Part shown: positions 21,342 through 33,019 of the stretch, in pieces
Position numbering within the stretch: position 1 is the first letter of the stretch
How the letters are laid out: the number at the start of each line of letters is the position of its first letter
Assembly: GCA_030015575.1 (NCBI GenBank)
Contig: JASDDO010000014.1
Location: 165,015,911 to 165,079,910 of the forward strand
Origin: Agapanthus africanus
Taxonomy: Eukaryota > Streptophyta > Magnoliopsida > Asparagales > Amaryllidaceae
Reading direction: 5' to 3'
Length of the DNA: 64,000 nucleotides
Position numbers and translations under genes: made by a program
Notes under the pieces: model-generated
Databases searched by the model: none
What the model saw: the letters and a program-made list of their open reading frames with translations, nothing else
Told to the model about the DNA's origin: nothing

Positions 21342-22000
21342 CACTTAAGGTCAATTATTGCGGTGTCGCATACTCACAGCTCGTGTGATACCGAACACCC
21401 AACTTCTCTACTAAGCAGTTTCGCAAAGCTCGTTTGTGAAACTTTTGTGTTCGAGAAATAGCCTCAGTGAGTAGATCTGCTCCAGTGTTTCTATCTTTAT
21501 CTCTCTATATCTCAACTTCGCGGGGAATAACCATCTCCCGAATTGAGCAATACCTTGTCTTAGAATTAATCTGGATATCTGATGGGACCCAATTCACAAA
21601 TGAACTCCAAATCCAGCAAACTTCTTAGACTGTATCATCTACTGAATTTAATTAGTATCCTGCGCCATGCCTTCCTCAGTATCCTCTTGGACCACCTGTC
21701 CAACATACTGTGCCTCAGAAGAGGGAAAAACTATAACTCAGACAGCCACTCTGTCATCCAGGTCACCTTGGAAGCCTGAAATGATAACCGTCTCCTGAAG
21801 GAGGCTGCCATTACTATATCCCAAGAACATCCATTTATGTTCATAAATTGCTTCCCTACATTTCACCAGTATTAGATTAATATATGTTTATTTCAGCTAG
21901 TGCAAAAACAACATCTGGTGTGGTACTTGACATTTCATGATTAACTCAATTGCCTAACCAAGTGATATGCTAATCATGCAGATCCCTTTCCCCTTTAGTC
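21342..22000 (-). pseudogene. Possible decayed copia RNase H / 3' non-coding end of Copia-A
   Basis: The minus strand between about 21780 and 21480 has fragments that line up loosely with a copia RNase H (a GDLDDR-like stretch, then KKF), but across several frames with stops. The stretch shared with Copia-B (inverted 21340-21600) ends at the polypurine tract. This is a weak call made from order and position; ordinary non-coding sequence is the alternative. Confidence 0.3.
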
Positions 22001-23904
22001 TGTAAGACACCTTTAGAGAGGTGACTCCATCACCTGCAGGTACACCACCATGCCAGGAGTCGTCCATTCTAAAACAGTTTAGAATAGTGTCAAAGTACCC
22101 AAATTGGGAAACATCCCAAATCTAGATCTAAAACCATAGATCTAGTAACCAGAAAACCTGATATTTTATCCATATCCTGTGTGAAGAAAAACCTTGTGAC
22201 AACCACTGTATAACCGATCGTAGTATAGGAAGTTCTCTTCCTATCAAGAGTATGTCATCCAAATACCAGGACATCACTCCCTATTACCTTCTTACCAGAT
22301 CCATCTTCTATTCTGATGAAGTCAAAACCTATGACTGTTACATCAAAAATAAATGATCTATTTCTGCTATACCTGCTTTAGTCGAGAAATAGACATAAGC
22401 CACTTGCCCTCTATGCTTCCGCTGCTCTCACTGACTACAATAACCCTCTGGCAGAGTCATATACACGTGCACTACTAAAACTAGTTTAGAACGACGTTAT
22501 ACTCATCCTCCTGCCAGGTCTCATAGTTTAGAACAGCAGCAATGGCAAGTCTGGGTAAACAAGAACCTCCCTGTCACCGTCTCTAAGAAGGCTGAAGTAC
22601 CTCTCGGGTGCCTGAGGTTACCCACCAAATCTGCGGAGTAGCTAATGGAATGTTAAACCCGATTGAATCTTTAGGTTCTATTAATTTTCGGTGATCGTTT
22701 GTGGTTCTGGAGTTACTTCCAGTTCTACCATACTCCCACTTCTGTTTTCTGAAAAAATCCATTTTACTAAAACTGTGGCGAGTCAAGAATAATCACTATT
22801 GATATTCTAGATGGTAGAAAGTTAACCCTCGTCAAAGCCCGGGGTAACCCACAAACTGCCATTACTGAAACGTGCCTTGAGTTTATCCGGATTCTGGTTT
22901 TAAGTATCAGCCGGACAACTCCCTATATCTTAACATAGTTAAGATATAAATTGATTATATATATATCCAATATAGAAACAAAAGCACTAATTTAATTGGA
23001 ACCAGATTCAAAATCATGCAGCTGTCTCCAGTGCATATGAACCAAATGGAATGAGGCATATCAGCATTACTCATCAAGGAGTGCATCCATATATGAGTAA
23101 CATGAAAGAGAAGCAAGTTCTCAAAAACCATTACTATCAACGGAATACCAAACACAAGTATGTACATCTTCCACTACCTCGAAGAATCCTGATACTTCCA
23201 ACAAATGGTTCTCTACTTGATTCTTATACCTATAACTTCTCAATATCTGGACCTTGCATTTCAATGAAATACTTTTCTAGAACTGGAGAAGTCGTGAGTA
23301 AACAGAATATAGTACAAGTACCAACTTCTTTATCCTAATGGACACCGGACAACATACAATACTTTGTATAAGTCCCCCGAGTTCAATAACTCAAACTTTG
23401 TGCGTCGTAGGTTGAAAACTGTACTATGGTTAAGAAGAATTACACCGCTGTTGAATATATCTTACCTAACCATCAACTGATATAGGTAAATGTCACAGAC
23501 ATAATTTCAAAAAGTTATATCTAACTTTATAAAATAAACATACAGATATATCAGTTTGAAACTGGTGCATAATTACGGATATTCAAAACCAAAAATTTGC
23601 CATCCGGCAAAACCCAGGTGATTTTCTCAAATATCACCAATTAAAACGAATTCTGATATAATGAGGATATAATCACCTAATTCCCAATATCTTACTCCCA
23701 CTCACCATCTGTAACATTATACAGATGTGAGAAACAAATCTGATAAATACATACTCTGGAGTTAGAATCCAATTGGGAAAACAGTTTTCAATTAACATTG
23801 CACAGTAAATCTGAAACATGAAAATGTTTCGAAGGGGTATCCGGGTATTCCTAGTAATGCCTCTTCCACTATCCTGATTTATGACAGTAACCATATACTT
23901 ACCT
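22001..23904. other. Copia-A interior with no recognisable coding sequence
   Basis: Many short frames are seen on both strands, none with family motifs I can recognise. Expected position of decayed pol for a minus-strand copia element, but I could not place integrase or the reverse transcriptase active site. Confidence 0.5.
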
Positions 23905-24700
23905 GCCCTTACTTCAATCCCTTTATTATGTCTTTACTTATTATCTTTTGTACACCTTCTTTAGGCTAATTGGTTTTCTTTCTTCCCTACCCTTCGGCAC
24001 CAGCCTAAACTTTGGAAGAAGACTATCCAATAAGCGTAATAGGTGTACACTCCTTATGTCAGGAGCCTTCGCAACCTGAGAGAAGGTAATGGGAAAAGAC
24101 ATCTGAATAATCCTATTCTATTTCTCCTGAACCGGAAACCATCCTCGAATCTGGAACGAATTCCTTCGAGTTTGTATGTAACTATATGATGGCATGTCCA
24201 AGCATTATGTCGTAGTGATACGAAGTGTTCTGGAGAAATCCAAAGTGGATGTGGGAGTGGCAGGGGTATACACGGTTTTGTCGTGAATGATAGCAGTCAT
24301 AATTTTCTTTGCCGTTATTCTAATCCCTTTATATGTCTTTACTTATTACCTTCTGTACACCACCTTTAGGCTGATTGGTTTTCTTCCTTCCCCACCTTTC
24401 GGCACCTGCCTATGGTCTGGAGGAAGACTATCCAATAAGCTCAATAGGTGTACCCTCTCCTAATCCTAGGAGCCCTCACAACCTGAGAGAAGGTAAAGAG
24501 AAAAGACAACCGAATAATCCTATTTAATCTCTCCAGAACCATAATCCATCTTTGAATTTGGAACAAGTTCCTTCGAGTTCGTATGTAACTATACGATGGA
24601 TTTATCCAATAGGAGTGGATGTTCGTAGTGATACGGGGTGTTCTGGAGAAACGCAAAGGTGATATAGAAGTGGCAATGATATATGCGATACCGTGACATT
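23905..24700. repeat. Tandem duplication of about 400 bp inside Copia-A
   Basis: 23905-24295 and 24318-24700 share TATGTCTTTACTTATTA, ATTGGTTTTCTT, AGACTATCCAATAAGC and GTGATACG...GTGTTCTGGAGAAA in the same order, with about 15% difference by eye. It lies in the 5' half of the minus-strand element, where gag would be expected. Confidence 0.82.
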
Positions 24701-25094
24701 CCAAAAGCCAAAGTGTTTTAAGAAGTTTCGGTTAACTTGGTTTATGAGTTTTAGTTTAGGGTCGGGCCATGGTCACTGCCAGAGAGAGAGAGAAAAAAGA
24801 AACACTCAGTGTGCACTCTAACCTAGATCAGAATAGTTAATCACTTTATCTAATCAGGATGGCTCCCACTGTTTCCTCGAATTCTCCTCTAAACCAAAAG
24901 GAGAATTAGTCGGGATCATCTAAAATCATCCGAGGAGTAATCCTACTCATCAGTGGAAATCGGGATCCAACTATCATCGCATGATAACTTGATGGAAGCC
25001 ACTCAAGTTATCACACTCCAGAAGGTATGCGCATGCCTGTCAAGTTTCAGTTTTTTTAGAAACTCCCGATGTGGATTTTTGCCCCATGCTCTTA

Positions 25095-25295
25095 TGATCT
25101 TGACGAAGGCCAACAAATCATAAGTCGCATGTCAAGTTCTACCCATCATTGTCCAGATTAATCTAAACCCACCCGTACTCGCCTTTGACGAAGGCCAACA
25201 AAGCTGTACGACTGTCCTAGATTAATGCAAATCCATACAACAGAAAAGTAATACATAGCTACCATACACTATGCCTTGACGAAGGCTAACAAACA
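25095..25295 (-). repeat. Three leader repeats of TTGTTGGCCTTCGTCAA in Copia-A
   Basis: Plus-strand TTGACGAAGGCCAACAAA occurs at about 25097 and 25184, with GGCTAACAAA at 25272, spaced about 85-90 bp. Degenerate counterparts lie at 17303 and 17397 in Copia-B. Confidence 0.75.
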
Positions 25296-25429
25296 TAGTA
25301 TGAATACTAAGTGCTACCCGTCTGAAATGACGGAGGGCTACAGCTAGTTTTTGGCGAAAAACCTTTAACGTAATGAACTTGATATCGCTGAAGAAATCCA
25401 AGTGGTTTTACAAATATATAGTGGCGAAA

Positions 25430-25675
25430 ACTCTTGCTAAAGAGGTCACTCCCGGTGAAGGGATCTCGGCTCTTTCCTTGTCGAATGAGGTGCAGGATAT
25501 TCCAAACTGAATACTACGATGCAAAGCAAAAGAATCGACTATAGTGAAGTGATTACGTTGACGCAAACTTCTGTCCAAGGGGTCACTCCCGAAAAAAGGA
25601 TCTCGACCCTTGCCTCGTCGAATGATGTGCTGGATATTCATAACCGAATACCACTGTGCAAAGAAAAAGAAAGCG
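25430..25675. repeat. Diverged duplication of about 110 bp, period about 136, in the Copia-A leader
   Basis: 25430-25540 and 25566-25675 share GGTCACTCCCG, GGATCTCG, TCGTCGAATGA and CTGAATAC/CCGAATACCAC in order. Confidence 0.65.
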
Positions 25676-27074
25676 TCTGTAATATCAGTTTTAAAAAACT
25701 TGGTTCCAACAACATCAAATAGGTTTGTTTTCCTTGCATTGATCAGAATCAATGCAGTCCCATCAATTAATCACACCAGAAAAGAACGAAAATATATGAT
25801 GTACGTATATGCCATCCGCATTCGCCACTGGGTCCCGTCATTACCCGTTAGGTTACTTAACTAACGACAGAGCGGGGACTGGACTAGTGCGGGTGCTAAA
25901 CATATACATCATCTACTAGTATATATAAATATATATATATATAACATTCGTTCCAGGCATGAAATAAAGCAATATCACAGAAGCATCATAGAAAATCAGC
26001 CAAGCAATACAGAGTGGTGGATAATCCTGGAGCCTCGGGTTTCACTTGAGCCGCAAATGAGACCCGACGTTCCCTGTCGTATGGATAGCCTGTGCAATGA
26101 AAACCTAGACTCTTATGAGTGCGGCAAGTTACCTGCCAATCCCAGAAGCGAGGCAACCCCAATCAATATGAATGGGCCACCCGACACTTCACGGAATCCG
26201 GTAACTTGAGCACCCTTCCGTGGGTCAACCTATATCCCCTACGAGTGCGGCGAATAGCCCGCCAATTCTAGAGTAAGGTCCCCTCCGTCTCAACGCCATG
26301 CTCGTTGCCCTCTAGAACCCGGCTATTCATGCACTCCACCGCGAGGTAATCCGAGTACAGAAAAGAAAATAATATGTACAAGGGTGACATCGACCTCAAC
26401 CCGGTCGTTCCCCAAACAAATACTATATAAACGGGCAGTGACGGCAGTCCACATGTCGGAAACTCGCCCCGCAATATTAAATGTACAAATAAAACTAAAA
26501 TGTACTATCATTGCACCCAAGCTATCCACCACGACGATCCAACCACAATCACAGCACAACATAGAACATTAATGTGAATGTCACGTTCGCAAACCCGTCT
26601 AAAAGAACATATAGCAATTAGACGAGTTGTACCGCTCCAATGACATTCATGATCGCAGATAGTAATGCATGCACTGTAAACATTTAAACAGTGTTAAATT
26701 ATCGACTTCAAAACACCCCGAATTTCCCCTGAACTAAAGACAACAAAATTTCCAAACTGGGCAAAACAAACAATACCACTTAACTAATATTCCAGAGACT
26801 AGAAAACGCAAAAAATTGCAAGTCCAAACCTCAAAAATGGACCGGCCACCTCAGGAATTTTGCAACTTTCACCGGGTCAAAACCGACGGTTTGGGCTCGT
26901 CTTTGTAGTGTGTTCTAGTTGTCATCTAAATAGCCTTCTGCAATTGTTAAAATAATTTTTTGAAGACTTTGAAAAATCGACAGCAACTGGAATACATCGT
27001 GTATCGTTTCGGAGTTGTTTCGGTTTCGATACTTTAATATCATCTAAACAAGCTAGCTAAGGGTTTACGGGTTG

Positions 27075-27086
27075 GCTCTGATACCA
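27075..27086 (-). other. Copia-A primer binding site, initiator Met tRNA
   Basis: Minus strand TGGTATCAGAGC directly follows the ACCCAACA end of the 5' LTR, a perfect plant copia site. Confidence 0.95.
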
Positions 27087-29147
27087 TGTTGGGTCACGGC
27101 AGCGTCCCGGCCATCAAACCGTGGCCAAATGCGGAACAAAATTTTTCTAAACTGGCGCTACCATGACCCGATACCCGGATCTACCCTAAACCCTATACTA
27201 GCAAGCAATATAAAGAGTTAGGAATGGTTATACCGAGTTGATTCGTGTCCTTCGGTCTTCAATCTTCATCCCAAGCTCCTAGTGGTTGCGGATCGAGTTT
27301 GGTTGCCGGTCTTCCTCCATCTATGATGATCCACCTGAGGAAAACGGCGCAAGCTCTAGTCTCACCAAGTGAGGCAACCGACGCTCCAAGGTTGCTAGCA
27401 ATGGAGAGTGGAGGTGTAGGAATGTGTCACTATAATTTTTCTCTCATCACAAATGCTCCATGAGCAACTCAAGAAGATGAAGAGGAGGTGAGAAAACATG
27501 TGGCATGAGCAATTAAAGAAAATGGCTAAGTGTTTTCTCCAAGTGAGAATGAGAGTGAGCCATGAAGCAAGTGAAGAATCAAGTGAAGAAAAGAAAATGA
27601 GCAAGGCTTGTAGAAGAGATGGCAGCCCCTTCCTTTTTCCAATCATGCAACAAAAATATCTCATCTCATTTAACTAATAAACAAATGCAAACCATACCTC
27701 TCTATTGCTCATGCCAACTCACCCTCCACCACATTTACAAAATGATTTTCTAAAAAGAAAATCAATTAATGAGGTGGCCATCTTCTAGAAACTATTCCGT
27801 ATAAATACGGAATACAACCTAGTACACGTATCGAATTACATATACACGTATACGTATAAAAATACGAATAGCAAAGAGAGAAAATGAATAGTGAACAATA
27901 ATACTAGAATACACATATATAAACACATATATATAAATTATTAAATCAAAACCTGATTTAATAATCCGGCTTAATCTTAAGCCGCTAGTATTATCAATCG
28001 TCCGATTAAAGTCTGTGCAGCATGTACACATATTTAATCGGACACCTGTATTTACCAACATACGTCATCTATACCATATCGCCTGAACCGTGAAAACCCT
28101 CTGTGTGGGACTCTAAAGACTCGTCAATACGCTGGCAGTGGGTTTAACCACAAGCACGTCAGCGGCACTAGCTGTACATAAAGGCTACGTAGGTATTGAA
28201 CGAAAGGAAGGCCGACGAGCAAACTCATCCAAACTCTTACTGAGCCTGGCAGTGACAATATCCGTACAGTCCGGTCTGTTCGTCTAAGAGTATCACATAT
28301 CGAGTCTAGGGGGTGGATAGAGTCAGACATCTAATAACGTGATATTTAGTATCGGTATGAAGTCCATCACCACCTAAGAAACTACTAATCCTACATCAGT
28401 AATTCTCTACTACCTTGGCCAAGGATTTCTGGTAATGGCCACCCGTGCACTGCGCGACATCAACCCCCAATACCGGAAGAGACGAATCCCCGATGATCCG
28501 CTCACTGTCTCCATGTGGCTTGGGACTGTACCCAACTAAAACCTGTTTTCACGACTCCTTTGAGCCGTGGTAGGGTAGTAATCAAAGCACAGAGGGAACT
28601 CACATGAGACAAATGACGATCTCAGGTCGACAGACTGACCTATACACATGTCACTAGGAACTGCTATCTGACAATTGGTATAATACCAACTAGCAGGTTC
28701 CCGACGAGTCCGTCCAGTGTACTCATAACCCAATGAGCACCTGTATACTATCTTAGGCGAACAAACTAACACCAATAGCTTGTGAGACCGGGCCACCGCC
28801 CCTCGTCGGGGTCTCGATCAGTATACACTAGTCTAATTTGGAGTATCGATGCCCAGTCTCGAAACTCCCACGACTAGGGACATTTAAGGATTTGCTTATA
28901 GACCCCCAGCTCCCACATATATGATCACTATCATAATGCTGGTAGTCAAGCAAGAATTGTTTGGGCTCTATCAACATATAATAGTGATCTGTAACACCAT
29001 CTGAAGTATGTACATGATGATAAAGACAAACCAGATAGCATACTATTATCTCGAGTAAGACTGTTTTACCGGTATAAGTCCTCCCTCAATCATCATAATC
29101 ACCTGCCTGCGACTACGATAATTGCCTTGAGGGCACTATAGCCAACA
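27087..29147 (-). mobile_element. Copia-A 5' LTR (2061 bp)
   Basis: Minus strand starts TGTTGGCTATAGTGCCCTC at 29147 and ends CCGTGACCCAACA at 27087. Differences from the other LTR are mostly substitutions plus small indels, such as an extra AATCAAGTGAAG segment near 27577. Confidence 0.93.
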
Positions 29148-29690
29148 ACTCATTCATGGTGAGTCATAACTCCACTCGTTTCAAACACAAAAGGAAAAGA
29201 AAGAAAAAAAAAGAAAAGGATGATTTATTCTTTAGTTGCCGCACTTTCTCACACACCCAAGTTTCTTCTTCTCCTCACTTAATTTTTTCAAGTGGAGAAT
29301 TAGAAAAAGATTATGAGAGAAACTTTAGAGATTAGCCACTACATCAATCTGGTGATCAATTACTAATATGTTTTGATCACTAGTTGCTTCAAGTATGAAA
29401 CTAGAGTCTTAACTGGGTTTCCTTCGAGGTGGATCATCTTCGGCAAGGAAGGCCGACTCCCAAGCTCGTTCCCAATGATCTAGGAGCGAAGGAAATAGAA
29501 AGAAGACAAAGGACTTGACTACAAAGGTTGTAATCACAAATATAGTAGTTAACTCCTTCAAATTAGTTTCTAGTTTAGTGTTTGGATTCGATTCTAAATT
29601 GTAGTAGTTCGTGTTCAAGTTTCGAAAATTTTCGTTTTGTATTCCACATAACCGCTAGTTTTCGGCGTGAGCATGAGCGCGCGCGCCCGT
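29148..29690 (+). mobile_element. Copia-B 3' LTR, remaining part
   Basis: Starts with the second ACTCA copy. GGTGGATCATCTTCGGCA (29430) and CTACAAAGGTTGTAAT (29520) correspond to 44602 and 44710 in LTR-C, placing this near an LTR end. The exact end is not resolved; about 29650-29700 by alignment with LTR-C. Confidence 0.65.
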
Positions 29691-30873
29691 GTGTAAACCG
29701 CTAAGCTAATGATATTTATTTGCATTTCGCAAAGTAAATGGTATCATTGTTAAAGTCATCATGGTTTTTTAGCGAAGTATAGAATAAAGTTATCTTATTT
29801 TGCCAATTTCGATTTAAGAAAATGGAAAAATATAAAACTGGACTAGGCAACTCCAGATTCATCATCCATACATCTATTTTTTTGTTATTCATCCCTTATT
29901 CAAATAATATATTAAATCAAGGAATAATTACACGCGCTCACACACTGTTGGGTGTTATTCATCCCATTCACAATGCTAAGGAAAGTAATATTTTGTTTTT
30001 TTAATGAGATCTAAAGTACGCTAACAATATGTTCGTGTTGTTAAATTTGAAGTTAAAGCAATTGTAGATTTAAACTTTTGCACCTCATTTTCAATGCTAA
30101 AGAAAATAATAATTTCGTGGACCGTGAATTCAAACACCCAACATTTTATATGTTCGGAATTCATAATAATTCCTATCAAATTTAGACGAAAAATTAATGA
30201 AGAGGATGGCTTATGCAATCCGACCATCCATAGGTTGTTGAAAAACTAACATTTTATATGCAAAAATTTAATATCACTGAATCCGGAGAAATAACTAACA
30301 TCAAATTCTTTTATGGAGAAATAAACTCTTACCATTGAAAAGACAAAATCGTATTTATCATTGTCTTTATCATTATATCGAGAGCCGAAAGGTTTCATAT
30401 GTCTTTTTCTATTTTTTACCTGATTGAAAATTTAAAAAATGAGATAATTTCCTCAAGCTTTCAAAGATTTCACCCTTCTCTCTCTCACTCACTCTCTCTC
30501 TCTCCACCCTTTTCTCCCATTTTTAAAGTAAAAATATATCAATAAAAACCATGAAAGTTACACAAAACCCCTTGACCTTTACAGTCTACTTGCCAACTAA
30601 AGTTACATAATATGATCATCAATCTTTTTGTATTTTAAATCTTACATTGCATAGTTATCTATATTAAGGTCTATATTAAGGTCTAAAGATAATTTAGCTC
30701 AAAATATTGTGAATGCTAGTAGATTATGATACGTCAATATATCATGTTAAAACAAATTGTTGGGAATATATGATTTATTATAAATTTCAAATATTTAAAA
30801 TTTAAGTTTACAATATGCATCTATTGTAATCCATTGGACATTAATATATAAATACCCAACCATGATCTAAAAG
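29691..30873. other. AT-rich non-coding DNA
   Basis: No gene or known repeat recognised. Contains a CT-rich microsatellite at 30476-30505. Confidence 0.5.
30476..30505. repeat. (CT)n microsatellite
   Basis: TTCTCTCTCTCACTCACTCTC continuing as CTCTCTCTCC. Confidence 0.85.
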
Positions 30874-31149
30874 TTAATGTGTAATGTTGGGATACACACC
30901 CAAACATTCCATCGGCGTATGTTTAAAGCAATAAAAAGGATGACAAGCACAACATCCAGCTCCTAGCCATGAATAACTCTTTTGTGAAATCAGATCGCTT
31001 TCCATGTTATTATCGATGTCGTTGACGGGTGCTAAGGCCATTTCATGGTATGTCATTGCGATTCTTGCCTCAACAAACCCCTGAAAGAACATAGATGGAA
31101 GCAACAATACAAGAATAGCAAGACCTATTGAATAGTTTAAGACTTCCAT
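30874..31149 (-). CDS. Putative small secreted cysteine-rich peptide (91 aa), function unknown
   Basis: The one host-like gene in the window. The product starts with a short N-region and a hydrophobic segment (residues 6-26, SIGLAILVLLLPSMFFQG) ending FVEA, a plausible signal peptidase site near residue 28. The rest is polar, then a C-terminal cysteine cluster (residues 66, 67, 69, 74 and 82: GCCACHPFYCFKHTPMEC). Five cysteines in a secreted domain is an odd number; one may be free or pair with a partner. The Met at 31149 is chosen because the hydrophobic segment follows at once and a TATA box lies about 52 nt upstream. The gene lies between transposons in DNA without obvious repeats. I do not recognise the family. 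A chance frame is possible, but signal peptide, cysteine cluster and promoter together argue against it. No intron is needed. Confidence 0.6.
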   Translation of the reverse strand: MEVLNYSIGLAILVLLLPSMFFQGFVEARIAMTYHEMALAPVNDIDNNMESDLISQKSYSWLGAGCCACHPFYCFKHTPMECLGVYPNITH

Positions 31150-31200
31150 TATCTTTGATCTTCTTAAACTTTGAGATAATCTAACCTTCTTTACTCTTAC

Positions 31201-31208
31201 AATTTATA
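31201..31208 (-). promoter_or_regulatory. Putative TATA box of the small peptide gene
   Basis: Minus strand GGGTATAAATTGT, about 52 nt upstream of the ATG at 31149. A start site about 30 nt downstream would give a 5' leader of roughly 20-25 nt. Confidence 0.5.
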
Positions 31209-31424
31209 CCCATTACAGAGCACCTTATTGATTCAATGCTATTGAATCATTTGTAAATAAATTAGCCAAAATCTTCTTACTTTAATGGCAAATTGATAAC
31301 CTTCTTTATTAACCTTAATAAGAGTTACGAATAAACTCCTCAAACTTACTACAGCACGAAATAAATCCCTCCGATCTCATTTAACAATCCTTCATGAGTA
31401 ACATTATCGCCCATTTAATTATAA

Positions 31425-31560
31425 CTATTGCCAAAGTGCGTTTGCCCGAGCGGCAATGATACTCCCCCACATTATGAGAAGTTTTGGATTCGAAACCACC
31501 CCCCAAACTTACGAGCTGTTGCAAAAAAGAAAAATAATAATAATTATTATTCCTATGTCG
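31425..31560 (+). mobile_element. tRNA-derived SINE-like unit
   Basis: An A-box-like TTTGCCCGAGCGG (31441-31453) and a B-box-like GGATTCGAAACC (31486-31497) are about 33 bp apart, as in a tRNA-type pol III promoter. They are followed by a tail rich in A (GCAAAAAAGAAAAATAATAA). No flanking target duplication was identified. The 94-codon antisense frame here is a by-product. Confidence 0.5.
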
Positions 31561-31657
31561 TGTGTCATGCAAAGAAAGGGTTAAATTGAGATGCGGTTTC
31601 TGTAGCAGCATGACTTGACTGTGACGGGTCCCATCCCAAGGGCTGGTTAGCATGACC

Positions 31658-31801
31658 TTATCCATGGGAAAAAAACTACTCTAGAAGGGCTTGCATGGTG
31701 CAAGCCCCTCTAGAGCCATTGGATGGGGTCCTTCATCCAATGGCTCTAGAGGGGCTTGCACCATGCAAGCCCTTGCATAGTAGTTTTTTTCTTATCCATG
31801 G
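31658..31801. mobile_element. 124-bp hairpin MITE (31668-31791) with 10-bp target duplication
   Basis: The element starts GAAAAAAACTACT and ends AGTAGTTTTTTTC. It is flanked on both sides by TTATCCATGG (31658-31667 and 31792-31801). The two arms, about 57 nt each, pair almost fully around a short GGGTCCTTC loop; the inner 43 nt or so are perfect. Each arm contains its own palindrome (GGGCTTGCATGGTGCAAGCC). Ten-bp duplications and a G...C-ended inverted repeat suggest a Mutator-related MITE. Confidence 0.85.
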
Positions 31802-32004
31802 GGCTTAGATTAGAAATGTAACTATCACATAACTTTCTCTTCATATAACAGTGCTGTATATAATGCATTTTATGTCATGTGCCATATTTTTGAAACAACA
31901 GATAATCTCATATGTAGGACACATGTACAATTAAGAACAATAATTTATTATAACTAAATGATTTTTATTGAATGATTATATTATAACCGAAATATATTTC
32001 CATA

Positions 32005-32365
32005 ATTTGCATAGGTTAATATTAAAGTGAATCCCAAACATACAAGAACAAAAGGGATGAGATATTAATTTTGTAATTTCTAGGAGTGTATATAATGATA
32101 TATCGCAACAATATTATCTAAATTATATAGAAAAAGATTGGACTTTTCAATATAACGAAACTAAAACATAAAAATTCTATGGTACTAAATGAATCTATAC
32201 ATAAAAAGGTATAAGAAATTTAAGATATAAGAAATAATAGAAATCGATCATTATTGAAGAAGAATTACAAATCTACAAAAAAAATTTAAAAAGATCAATT
32301 AGAAAATTAAAACTAACTTTTTTATATTATCTTTAATGTTGAAGTCATAGATGATTGAAAAAATA
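32005..32365. repeat. Left half of a second R1 copy, cut by the CACTA transposon
   Basis: Matches 8194-8570 with about 85-90% identity by eye (GTGAATCCCAAACATACAAG, then TTTTTTATATTATCTTT and GATTGAAAAAATA). Similarity stops at the first base of the CACTA terminus. The uninterrupted copy continues GTAGAAAAAGG at 8570. Confidence 0.75.
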
Positions 32366-32382
32366 CACTACCACAATAATCG
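32366..32382 (+). repeat. CACTA terminal inverted repeat (left)
   Basis: CACTACCACAATAATCG. The preceding three bases ATA (32363-32365) are the candidate target copy. Confidence 0.85.
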
Positions 32383-32387
32383 TTTGC

Positions 32388-32735
32388 CCCTACGGATATA
32401 TCCATAAGTACATAAAATTCCTCCGTAGGTCCAAAGGCCGCAGGTGCAAGTCTTCGTTCTGAACATGTCTCTACGGAGTAATAATTGCCTCTACGTCTTA
32501 TTCCGTAAGAACATAATCTTTGTTTATAAAATAAAGTACTTTCCCCTACGGAAAGGGCCTGATAAATGCCCCTACGTATTTATCCGTAGGAGCAAGTTTT
32601 ACCCCTGCTACTGAGTCCATAGGGACAAAATATCAGATATTCTGATATTTTGTCCCTACGGAGAAATGTGTAAGGACAAAAACGCATAAGCCGTAGGTGC
32701 AACAGTTTCCCCTACGGAGTAATCCGTAGGGACAT
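32388..32735. repeat. CACTA subterminal repeats
   Basis: At least ten direct and inverted copies of CCCTACGGA / TCCGTAGGGAC-like motifs (for example near 32388, 32460, 32550, 32658, 32710). Such arrays bind the TNPA-type protein in En/Spm elements. Confidence 0.85.
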
Positions 32736-32791
32736 TATATCAGGTTTTCTTTAAAAAAAAAGTGGCTTCCTGCTTTTTCCTTGCCCTGTGC

Positions 32792-32794
<3 letters not shown>

Positions 32795-32837
<43 letters not shown>
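32795..32837. repeat. (TA)n microsatellite
   Basis: About 21 TA dinucleotides without interruption. Confidence 0.95.
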
Positions 32838-32838
<1 letters not shown>

Positions 32839-33019
32839 CCAAAAACAGAAATGTTCATAATCAACATCTCACGCATAATATATAAAAGAAATAAACAAAT
32901 AGAATACGAAATCAATCTAAAATTATCGTGAACATACAAACAACCACTAATATCATCCAAAATATATACAATATGTATCAGATAAGTACATAAATCCTAA
33001 AAATATAAATAAAGCTACC

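Larger units (their letters stand above)
19294..29147 (-). mobile_element. Copia-A: structurally complete Ty1/copia-type element (9854 bp), coding-dead
   Basis: Both LTRs, primer site, polypurine tract and a perfect ACTCA duplication are present, so the structure is complete. The 5757-bp interior (21330-27086) has no reading frame above about 115 codons and no clear integrase or reverse transcriptase. Only a faint RNase H-like stretch near the 3' end is suspected. The LTRs differ by roughly 7% by eye, so this is an old insertion. It interrupts the 3' LTR of Copia-B, a relative of the same family. It is either a decayed autonomous element or a large non-autonomous derivative. Confidence 0.9.

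Noticed and set aside
31486-31497. Functional tRNA gene
   Set aside because: A and B boxes are present but no acceptor stem or full cloverleaf can be formed; SINE-like head preferred.
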